From Hanleya hanleyi (taxonomy: Eukaryota > Mollusca > Polyplacophora > Lepidopleurida > Hanleyidae): a stretch of DNA of 64,000 nucleotides. Below are positions 20,913 through 30,661 of the stretch, one piece after another. The notes under the pieces were generated by a model. That model did not search any database, had not been told where the DNA came from, and worked only from the letters and a program-made list of their open reading frames with translations. A program made the translations under genes and the position numbers. The stretch lies in contig JAVTVY010025079.1 in assembly GCA_036873755.1 (NCBI GenBank), positions 1-64,000 of the forward strand, in the 5' to 3' direction. The stretch's first letter is position 1, and the number at the start of each line of letters is the position of its first letter.

Positions 20913-23886
20913 GATTTTTAGCCCACCACCACCAGATGGTGGGCTATTCAAATCGCTTTTCGTCCGTGGTGTACCGTCCGTGGTCCGTCCGTCATACCGT
21001 CCGTCAGTCCCTCCGTCCGTAAACAATTCTTGTTATCACGATTTCTCAGGAACTACTTTATGGATCTTTCTCAAATTTGGTACACAGGTTCCCCTTGGGG
21101 TCTAGTTGTGCAAGATACCTTTTATGGTCCGATTCGAAAATCCAATATGGCCACCAGGCAGCCATCTTGGATTTCCCCCATGAAACCTTGTTATCGCGAT
21201 TTCTCAGGAACTTCTTCATGGATCTTTCTCAAATTTGGTACACAGGTTCCCCTTGGGGTCTAGTTGTGCCAGATACCTTTTCTGGTCCGATTCGAAAATC
21301 CAAAATGGCCACCAGGCAGCCATCTTGGATTTCCCCATGAAACCTTGTTATCGCGATTTCTCAGGAACTACTGCATGGATCTTTCTCAAATTTGGTGCAC
21401 AGGTTCCCCTTGGGGTCTAGTTGTGCAAGATACCCTTTTTGGTCCGATTTGAAAATCCAATATGGCCACCAGGCAGCCATCTTAGATTTCTCTATGAAAC
21501 CTTGTTATCGTGATTTCTCAGGAACTACTGCATGGATCTTTCTCAAATTTGTTACACAGGTTCCCTTTCGGGTCTAGTTGTGCAAGATACCTTTTCTGGT
21601 CCGATTCGAAAATCCAATATGGCCACCAGGCAGCCATCTTGGATTTCCCCATGAAACCCTGTTATCGCGATTTCTCGATCAGGAACTACTGCATGGGTCT
21701 TTCTCAAATTTGGTACACAGGTTCCCCTTGGGGTCTAGTTGTGCAAGATACCTTTTCTGGTCCGATTCGAAAATCCAATAAGGCCACCAGGCAGCCATCT
21801 TGGATTTCCCCATGAAACCTTGTTATCGCGATTTCTCAGGAACTACTGCATGGATCTTTCTCAAATTTGGTACACAGGTTCCCCTTGGGGTCTAGTTGTG
21901 CAGGATACCTTTTTCGGTCCGAATCGAAAATCCAATATGGCCATAAGGCAGCCATCTTGGATTTCCCCATGAAACCTTGTTATCGCGATTTCTCAGGAAC
22001 TACTGCATGGATCTTTCTCGAATTTGGTACACAGGTTCCCCTTGGGGTCTAGTTGTGCAAGATACCTTTTTTGGTCCGATTCGAAAATCCAATATGGCCA
22101 CCAGGCAGCCATATTGGATTTCCCCATGAACATTTATCGTCATTTCTCAGGAAGTACTTCATGGATCTTTCTCAAATTTGGTACACAGGTTCCCCTTGGT
22201 GTCTAGTTGTGCAAGATAACTTTCCTGGTCCGATTTGAAAATCCAGTATGGCCACCAGGCAGCCATCTTGGATTTCCCCATGAAACTTTATCGTCATTTC
22301 TCAGGAACTACTGCATGGATCTTTCTCAAATTTGGTACACAGGTTCCCCTTAGGGTCTCGATATGCAAGATGCCTTTTTCGGTCCGAAACGAAAATCCAA
22401 TATGGTCACCAGGGGGCCATCTTAGACTTCCCCATGAGATTTTGTTATCATGATTTCTCAGGAAGTACTGCCTGGATCTTCCTCAAATTTGATACACAGG
22501 TTCCCCTTGTGGTCCAGTTGTGCAAGATACCTTTTCTGGTCCGATTCCAAAATCCAATATGTCCATCAAGCGGCCATCTTGGATTACCCCATGAAACATT
22601 GTTATTGTGATTTCTCAGGAACTACTGCATGGATCTTTGTTAAATTTGGTACACAGGTTCTCCTTGTCGTCTAGTTGTGCAAGATACCTTTTACGGTCTT
22701 CGAAAATCCAATATGGCCAACAGGCTGCCATCTTGGATTTTCCCATGCAACTTTGTTATCGTGATTTCTCAGGAAGTACTGCATGGATCTTTCTCAAATT
22801 TGGTACACAGGTTCCCTTTATGGTCTAGTTGTGCAAGATACCCTTTTCGGTCCGAATCGAAAATCCAATATGGCCACAAGGCCGCCATCTTGAATTCCCC
22901 CTTGAAACATTGTTATCGTGAATTCTCAGGAAATATTTCATGGATATTTCTGAATTAGTAGTGCAAGATACCTTTTTGGCCCAATTCGAAAATCCAAGTT
23001 ACGCTTCAAATTAATACGGTATTCTCGAGTTGTATCATTGCATCACAAGAGTCGGCAGATCAAACGGTGGGGCATATTCTATATACTGACTATAGAGAAT
23101 ATCCATACCTTCCCCCTCCATATCAAGGAGTTCAAATAATTCGGAATTAAAATGTATTTCTTCAAATTTTAATTCAGTTTTCTTCAGTCCATGCAGTAGC
23201 AAGTGAACTGCTCCACCCTTTCTTCTGCCGGCGGGTCGGCTACATGAAGGGACGTCACTCTTGTGACTCAATGTCACAACTCGACAACTGTAGACTACTG
23301 GATGTTTCGATCCAAAGGAGATAATCAAGATTCAGGCACTTTCGAAGTTTCAACATTACTGCGCGGACCCTTCAGTATTGTACCATCTTACTATTTTCGA
23401 GCATGGTATCTTTAAAGAGATATCTCAAACTAGCTCAGTAAACAGAACAGAATTAGCATTCGTTCCTAATTATAAAATCTTAAGTAGCTCATGCCAAAGT
23501 GTCAAAAAGATTGGTCCTCGCTTCCAGTACCCAATGATGACACGTGCAAAAAAATAAAAAAAATAAAAATACTACAAAACAAAGGCGAAGGATCCTATGT
23601 GTGTACATTCACTTTCAGACTAACTTTGCTCATTTCTCTTGTATTATAACAATCGACATAAGTACAGTTTCTAGAAATCTTGAAACTTCTGAAACTTAGA
23701 TTATATCTTGGTGTTTTTCAGTGTCCCTTTTCCGATCTTTTTCGCTCAGATTCGAAATTCTGCAAACAAAATTACAAATCAATCGTTTGTTCTTAGTAAC
23801 AATGGACAAAAATATCCTCTAGTCATTAGCTTACAATTATCGGACAATGGTGGGCGCCAAGATCCTTCAGGATCTCTCGTTATATA
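20913..23886 (+). mobile_element. Hairpin-ended element with ~157-bp tandem core, copy 1
   Basis: The 5' end is ATTTTTAGCCCACC. AGCCCACCA pairs with TGGTGGGCT 8 nt later, making a stem-loop. A GTCCGTCC-rich lead is followed by about 12 tandem units and then a unique 3' part (22985-23886). The 3' end has the small hairpin AGATCC-TTCA-GGATCT about 7 bases before homology with copy 2 (27.08-29.27 kb) stops at CTCTCGTT. Terminal hairpins, an internal ~150-bp array and no target duplication fit non-autonomous Helentron-type elements and the molluscan 'pearl' elements (established families). The assignment is inference. No protein is encoded. Confidence 0.7.
21010..22980 (+). repeat. Tandem array, ~12 units of ~157 bp
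   Basis: Each unit reads GATTTCTCAGGAACTACTGC, GGATCTTTCTCAAATTTGG, TACACAGGTTCCCCTTGGGG, GTTGTGCAAGATACC and CAATATGGCCACCAGG. The landmark TTTGGTACACAGG recurs about every 157-158 bp from 21077. Overlapping 60-100-codon frames are by-products of the unit being open in two frames. Confidence 0.95.
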
Positions 23887-24086
23887 TACATTTACAACAA
23901 TTTTCACATTGCTTCTATTTATTTATTTATTTAGTTTGTCTGTTCACAAAAATGCGTCCATCACTTTATTAGCTATAGATTATAAGCTCTCATTTCGAGG
24001 ACGTTAACGCCGAGAGCTGTAGATTGAAACACGTCGTAAACTTGCGATGAGACGGCCACGGGTCCACGTCACAACTGTTTAAGGCG
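23887..24086. other. Short spacer, no gene recognised
   Basis: AT-rich sequence between the hairpin-ended element and the first MITE. The frame at 23708-24007 crosses the element end and is not credible. Confidence 0.4.
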
Positions 24087-24091
24087 TGGTA

Positions 24092-24277
24092 CCCACGAGC
24101 CAGTCTTCCTTGACAAGTGAGACTGAATTTATGGAAGTCTGTAGTGACCATTAGCTTGCTCACAAGCTATTTATTATAAACGGTGACTGTATACCAGTCA
24201 ACGAATGATCGTAACAGTCTTCCACAAGTTTGGCCTCACTTGTCAAGGAAAACTGGCTCGTGTGTACCAGGTCTAAA
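24092..24277. mobile_element. MITE, ~185 bp, family with copy at 26.86 kb
   Basis: Inverted ends: GAGCCAGTCTTCCTTGACAA at the left, TTGTCAAGGAAAACTGGCTC at the right, with inner arms GGAAGTCTGTAGTGACCAT and ACAGTCTTCC. The second copy at 26859-27024 shares the same arrangement. No autonomous partner is visible. Confidence 0.75.
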
Positions 24278-24376
24278 GGAAATTCTTACATTGATTGTCT
24301 GAATAAAGAACTGTCCATTGTTAGAAACCATTTTGTGCGCACTCACCTCTTCAAAAACTGTTCTTCCATGTTCACT

Positions 24377-24486
24377 CAATCTGATTAAAACTCAGACTTT
24401 ATAACCGCTCCTATGTCTGATATGTCGCTAATTAGCGACATGTCAGATATAGGAGCGGTTATTAAGTCTGAGTTTTAATCAGATTG
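24377..24486. mobile_element. Near-perfect 110-bp hairpin MITE with 9-bp TSD
   Basis: The arms are complementary over 55 bp each with about 3 mismatches and meet at GTCGCTAATTAGCGAC. The ends read CAATCTGATT and AATCAGATTG. It is flanked by ATGTTCACT at 24368-24376 and 24487-24495. A 9-bp duplication with long inverted repeats is the usual signature of Mutator-like MITEs (established). The near-perfect arms suggest recent origin. Confidence 0.9.
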
Positions 24487-24495
24487 ATGTTCACT

Positions 24496-25400
24496 CTATC
24501 ATCCTTTTGACGCTTCTTATACCCATTTTCCCGCCAAAATGAGCAACCGCGTATTGCCGCCCTGTCTCGTGAAACTGGACGACACGAGATTTTTTCGACC
24601 GCGGCGTGACTTATCTCACTTATCACAACCACTCGGCATAGGCTAGTAGTATATGTAGGCTAACCTGATCTCGCCCATCACTGGTAGGAATCCATACTGG
24701 CATCCATGCAGGCAAAGTATTACGCCTTATCTCCGAGCAGCGCATGTCAGCAGTATGGCCGTTGCCGTGGTCGGCTTGAGATGCAAAGCCAGGAGAAACA
24801 CCTCAAATTAGACTGGATCCTTCGGAGGCAGACTCAAGGGAATATTCATTTCATTTGGATATACCCTCCTGATAAGGGAGAATACCACGAGGACTATGTG
24901 AGCAAAAATACATCCTATAATATGTGGTGTGCCTCACGTGCGGCGGATTTCCTACACCATTAATGCGGGAGGTCATATGACTTCGACGGAATAGGTCGAG
25001 CGGTCGCGAATGTTATCACAACTTGCGTTTAAACATTATCCACGAGGTCAACCTAAAAATAGACCACGTGACTTCGTCCAAGGACCATAACTCTTTCTGT
25101 GTTAATGCTATTTTGTCACCGAACCCCGTATCAATTCATACGCTCATTGGTCGATTACACGGCTTGAAATTGCCATATCACGACAAACGGGTTTGAAATA
25201 ATTCACACACGGGTTTGAAATAGTTTGTAACCTGTTGCCCTTGACTACCGATCAAAAATGTCAACAAATTCAGCTGAACGAAGGTTTGTCGTACTTTTAT
25301 CTCTACTGTGGGCTTTTTCAGCTTTCTTACAATGATGATTGTCTTTCAATTCGAGAATATACGAGTGATATGAAAAAGAATTAATTATTTGGTGACAAAA
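24496..25400. other. No gene recognised
   Basis: An 85-codon frame (24706-24963) has no motif I recognise and no second copy in the window. It remains an unsupported candidate. Confidence 0.4.
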
Positions 25401-25402
25401 TC

Positions 25403-25585
25403 GTTGTCTAGATTTGAGTCAGGGTTGATCGAGTTTTGTGACCTGCCTGCGCGGCTCAGGGTTGAAATTTCACAGGCAGGTCACAAAACTCGATCATTTC
25501 AACCATTCGCCGCTGCGCGGCTCAGGGTTGAAATTTCACAGGCAGGTCACAAAACTCGATCAACCCTTCCTCAAACCTAGATAAC
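25403..25585. mobile_element. MITE with 47-bp terminal inverted repeats
   Basis: Left arm 25403-25449 and right arm 25539-25585 are reverse complements with about 4 mismatches; both contain GATCGAGTTTTGTGACCTGC on one strand. The interior repeats GCGCGGCTCAGGGTTGAAAT twice, so the right arm has been duplicated. Superfamily not determined. Confidence 0.85.
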
Positions 25586-26715
25586 TCATAATCTACATCG
25601 CCATGAAAAAAATGCATTCCTTCTAAAATATTTTTTATACTTGGACACGCCAAGTATCGTAGTGTGTTAAAGGACACCTAAGCGTCCATTGGTGTTCAAG
25701 CAAAATTGAACTCCCCCCCCCCCACCAAAAAAAAATTCCCCGGATCTTCGTTAAACCAAGGCAAATGTGAGCGTAGAAATGGACTTGGTGTAATGATGAT
25801 TGGAAGTCCCGAAGAACTGATTTCAATGTGCGATTTTATGTTGTTCATTTGCAAAATGTTCTAAACTGATAGTCACATGTTAAACGCTTATAACCGTATG
25901 GTATGTCGCGTGCAAGCAAGAGATTAATATTGGTAGAATGGGAAACGTCTTTATTTATATCCACAGGTAGTCAGGCTCAGGTGTTGATTGCTAGCGTGAA
26001 ATTATAGAGAAGCGACGTTGGTGAAATTATTAGGAGGGTTGACATGTAATAGTACGCCACAAGGCCTTTAGAAGACCATAATTTTGTGATTTCACAAACC
26101 TTTTGCCGCTTTCATCTGTATCACAATCCGCTTTTGATGTCGGAACACATAAGAGATTTATATACCTGGTGTTAATTGCATATGGTGATGGGTACAGGTG
26201 CACGAAGCCGGTCCAATCAGAAGTGAACTTGGACCGTGTCGAGTTACAAGTCAGTGGTATGTGTGGATCCTATACAAGAGATCGTTGTTCACATTGTGTG
26301 CATATTCTATTTCCTAATTGATTGGACGTGATCACAATTTCTGACTGGCAACTTGTAATTTCACATTGTTTCATATCCAATATATCTGGTTTACCTACGG
26401 TAGGTTTTATTAGAGCTTCGAAAAGTAGGACGGTGTTTCACATACCGGAATACTGACAGTACAGCCTGCTACCCTCCTCTGTGCTTCCGTACACGGGATA
26501 TCGGAATATTATAGGTCATACACAGTACAGTTTTATGGCAGATATGAGAAGATTTAATATAAATTGTGTTCTACATTTTGTTCAAGGTGATGTTATTTGA
26601 CGAATTAAGAATAGTGGTATTTACCATCAATTATCATGCGCAACAATCATCAGCCATCTTATGGTATGGCATTTAGTAGATGGGGTCGACATCTGTCTCT
26701 CTCACCCAGTAAATC
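25586..26715. other. No gene recognised
   Basis: A C run and an A run lie at 25711-25737. The frames at 25635-25826 and 26103-26321 have no motifs. Confidence 0.45.
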
Positions 26716-26730
26716 TCTCCGACGTTACAT

Positions 26731-26731
<1 letters not shown>

Positions 26732-26777
<46 letters not shown>
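26732..26777. repeat. (CT)n microsatellite
   Basis: An uninterrupted run of CT dinucleotides with a single CG near its end. Confidence 0.97.
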
Positions 26778-26780
<3 letters not shown>

Positions 26781-26858
26781 CTGATCAACACATATTAATG
26801 CCAGCAAAAGTGGCCTTCATAACATGTAGGCCTACCCTTAAAATTCAATAATCTAAGA

Positions 26859-27024
26859 CCGTGGACATACGACCAAGTTTTCCTTCACAAGTGAAACCAA
26901 ATATATGGAAGATTGTAGTTGCCATCATTTCTTACTATCTTGTATTATACAAGATGACTGTAGCAGATCTTCCATCAATTTTGTCTCATTTGTCAAGGAA
27001 AGCTTGGTCGTGTGTATAACAGTC
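26859..27024. mobile_element. MITE, second copy of the 24.1-kb family
   Basis: Left end CGACCAAGTTTTCCTTCACA, right end TGTCAAGGAAAGCTTGGTCG; inner arms read GGAAGATTGTAGTTGCCATC and GACTGTAGCAGATCTTCC. Same plan as 24092-24277, with substantial divergence. Confidence 0.75.
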
Positions 27025-27073
27025 GACACTTTTCAATAACTTTCGTTAGAACCATGATAATTAACATGTACGT

Positions 27074-29268
27074 ATTTTTAGCCCAGCATCACCAGATGGT
27101 GGGCTGTTCAAATCACTTTTCGTCCGTGGTCCGTCGTCCGTCCGTCAGTCCGTCGTCCGTCCATCAGTCCGTCCGTAAACAATTCTTGTTACCGCGATTT
27201 CTCAGGAACTACTTGATGGATCTTTCTCAAATTTGGTACACAGGTTCCCCTTGGGGTCTAGTTGTGCAAGATACCTTTTTTGGTCCGATTTGAAATCCAA
27301 TATGGCCACAAGGCGGCCATGTTGGATTTCCCCATGAAACTTTGTTACCGCGATTTCTCAGGAACTACTTCATGGATCTTTTTCAGATTTGGTACACAGG
27401 TTCCCCTTGGGGTCTAGTTGTGCAAGATACCTTTTTTGGTCCGATTCGTAAATCCAATATGGCCACAAGGCGGCCATCTTGGATTTCCCCATGAAACTTT
27501 GTTATCGCGATTTCTCAGGAAGTACTGCATGGATCTTTCTCAAATTTGATACACAGGTTCCCCTTGGGGTCTAGTTGTGCAAGATACCTTTTCTGGTCCG
27601 ATTTGAAAACCCAATATGGCCACCAGGTAGCCATCTTTGATTTCCCCATGAAACAAAGTTATCGTCATTCTCAGGAAGTACTACGTGGATCTTTCTCAAA
27701 TTTGGTACACAGTTTTCCCTTGGGGTCTAGTTGTGCAAGACACCTCTTTCGGTCCGATTTGAAAATCCAATATGGCCACCAGGCGGCCATCTTAGTTTTC
27801 CCCATGGAACTTTATCGCGATTTCTCAGGAAGTACTGCATGGATCTTTCTCAAATTTGGTACACAGGTTTCCCCTGGGGTCTAGTTGTGCAAGATACCTT
27901 TTCTGGTCCGATTCGAAAATTCAATATGGCCACCAGGCAGCCATCTTGGATTTCCTCATGAAACATTGTTACCGTCATTTCTCAGGAAGTACTACATGGA
28001 TCTTTCTCAAATTTGGTACACAGTTTTCCCTTGGGGTCTAGTTGTGCAAGATACCTTTTTCGGTCCGATTTGAAAATCCAATATGGCCACCAGGCAGCCA
28101 TCTTAGTTTTCCCCATGAAACTTTATCGTGATTTCTCAGGAAGTACTTCATGGATCTCTCCCAAATTTGGTACACAGGTTCCTCTTGTGGTCTAGTTGTG
28201 CAAGATACCTTTTTTGGTCCGATTCGAAAATCCAATATGGCCACCAGGCTGCCATTTTGAATTTCCCCATAAAATTTTGTTATCTTGAATTCTCAGGAAC
28301 TGATGCATGGATCTTTGTCAAATTTGGTACACAGGTTTCTCTTGTGGTCTAGTTGTGCAAGGTAGCTTTTCTGGTCCGATTCCAAAATCCAATTTTTTCG
28401 GTCCGATTCGAAAATCCAATATAGCCACCAGGCGGCCATTTTGGATTCCCCCATGAAATTTTATCGTGATTTCTCAGAAATTGCTTCATAGATCTTTCTG
28501 AAATTTGGTATACAGGTTCCCCTTGTGGTCCAGTTGTGCAAAATACCTTTTTGGACCGATTCGAAAATCCAAGTTACGCTTCAAATTAATACTGTATTCC
28601 CTAGTTGTGACCTTGCATCACAAGAGTCGGCTTATCAAACGATGGGGCATATTCTATATATTGACTATAGAGAATATCCATACTTTCACCTTCTATATCA
28701 AGGAGTTCAAATGATTCCGAATTAAAATGTATTTCTTCAAATTTTAAAGCAGTTTACTTTAGTCTATGCCGTTGCAAGTGAACTGCCCCACCGTTTTGTC
28801 TGCCGAAGGGACGTCACTCTTGTGAAACAACGTCACAACTCGACAACTGTAAAATACTGCGCGTTTCGATCCAAGGGAGATAATCAGGGCTCATGCCAAA
28901 GTGTCAAAGAGATTAGTCTTCGCTACCAGTACCCAATGATGACAACAACAAAAAATACTACAAAACGAAGACGAAGGACCCCCCGGACATTCACTTTCAG
29001 ACTAACTTTGCTCATTTCAATTGTACTATAACAACCGACATCAAGTACAGTTTCTAGAAATCTTGAAACTCCTGAACCTTAGATAGATAATATCTTGGTG
29101 TTTTCCAGTGTCCCTTTTTCGATCTTTTTCGCTCAAATTCGAAATTCTGCAAACAAAATTACAAATCAATCGTTTGTTCTTAGTAACAATGGACAAAAAG
29201 ATCCTCTTGTCATTAGCTTACAATTATCAGACAATGGTGGGCGCCAAGATCCTTCAGGATCTCTCGTT
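27074..29268 (+). mobile_element. Hairpin-ended element with ~157-bp tandem core, copy 2
   Basis: Homologous to 20.91-23.89 kb from TTTTTAGCCCA to CTCTCGTT, with about 9 tandem units (27180-28565). The 5' stem has one mismatch (AGCCCAGCA against TGGTGGGCT); the 3' hairpin AGATCCTTCAGGATCT is intact. A ~130-bp stretch present in copy 1 near 23340-23470 is missing here. Different flanks mark the true ends. Confidence 0.7.
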
Positions 29269-29272
29269 TGAA

Positions 29273-29730
29273 TTTATATGGACAAGCTGAGTAGCTAGCA
29301 GGTCCTCCGTCAAGTAGCCTGTTTTAGAGCGTACAGCATATACGCTTCCAATATCTCCTTAAATATAACTTGGAAAGTGTGTATGTGGAAAGAGACGTTT
29401 ATCTGGAATTGATGAGACACGTTGAAGAGGGTTGGGAAGCAGTAATGGGTAGTGTAACACTGGAATGTAAGTCTGTAGTTGTATATGGATTTGTGGATGG
29501 CGAGGTTTATAAATTTGAAGGAAACCAATCGACGGAATCGTGGAATACCGCGCGGTCGAAACAATTCAGCATCAAAGTAGATGCCTCAATTCCTCAGAAA
29601 ATAGCATGTTCACAAGATGCAGGGCGGTTCGACACACAGATGGAAGGAAAATATCCGGGATGAAGTTTACGACAGACGGACGCTGCTGCATGGGTATATA
29701 ACTAGCGTGTCACTGATGTAGAGATGGGCA
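29273..29730. other. No gene recognised
   Basis: A 97-codon frame (29370-29663, +) overlaps one on the other strand (29310-29564). Its last part already resembles the tandem repeat that follows, so it is not credible as a gene. Confidence 0.4.
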
Positions 29731-30655
29731 TCTAACTGATGTGAGGCAACTTCTCATGTTTCAGATCGATGGGTGGAATAGATCTCAAGATATCGCGTTC
29801 ACAACATAGATGGGTACAATATGGGTAAGTGAAATCCAAGATGGCCAATGGCAGCCATATTGTATTACATAATTGGCCATCTTGGATTTCATATTGGATT
29901 ACATACTACCTCAATGAAAAAGGCCAATGGCCTGATGTGACGCATCTTCTCAAGTTTGAAGTGAATCGGACGAATTGTTCTCAAGATACCGCGTTCACCA
30001 GATGCAGGACGGACGGAATCCAAGATGGTCAATGGCAGCCATCTTGGATTACATACTACCTCAATGAAAATCAATACCAATGACGGTCTAACTGATGTGA
30101 AGCACCTTCGCAAGTTTGAAGGCAATCGGACGAATTGTTCTCACGATACCGCGTTCACAAGACGTGGGACGGACGGAATCCAAGATGGTCAATGGCAGCC
30201 ATCTTGGAAAGATAGTCAATGACAGCTGTCTTGGATTACGTGCCGTGAAGCACCTTCTCAAATTTGAAGTCAATCGGACCAATTGTTCTCAAGATATCGC
30301 GTTCACAAGATGCAGGACGAACGGAATCCAAGATGGTCAATGGCAACCATCTTGGATTACATACTACCTCAATGAAAATCAATACCAATGGCTGTCTTAA
30401 CTGATGTGAAGCACCTTCTTGAGTTTGATGTCGATTGGTCAAATTGTTCTCAAGATGTCGCGTTCGCAAGATGCTGGACGGACGGAATCCAATATAGTCA
30501 ATGGTAGCCATCTTGGATTACGTACCTCAGTGAAAATCAATACCCATGGCCGTCTAACTGATGTGAAGCACCTTCTCAAGTTTGAAGTCGATTGGTCGAA
30601 TTCTTCTCGAGATATCTCGTTCACAAGATGTGGGACGCTCCGACGGACGGAAGGA
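29731..30655 (+). repeat. Tandem array of ~155-165-bp units
   Basis: About five units share CTAACTGATGTGAAGCACCT, TTGTTCTCAAGATACCGCG and CAATGGCAGCCATCTTGGAT. They stop exactly where foldback element 2 begins. The last unit ends in GACGGACGGAAGGACGGATG. Confidence 0.9.
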
Positions 30656-30661
30656 CGGATG

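Noticed and set aside
21030..22958. Many overlapping 60-100-codon frames with a repeated protein-like pattern
   Set aside because: They read the ~157-bp tandem unit in two frames; stops fall at unit-specific places and no family motif is present.
24706..24963. 85-codon frame as a host exon
   Set aside because: No splice context, no motif and no second copy for codon comparison; cannot be supported.
29370..29663. 97-codon frame as a gene
   Set aside because: Competes with a similar frame on the other strand and merges into the tandem repeat at its end.
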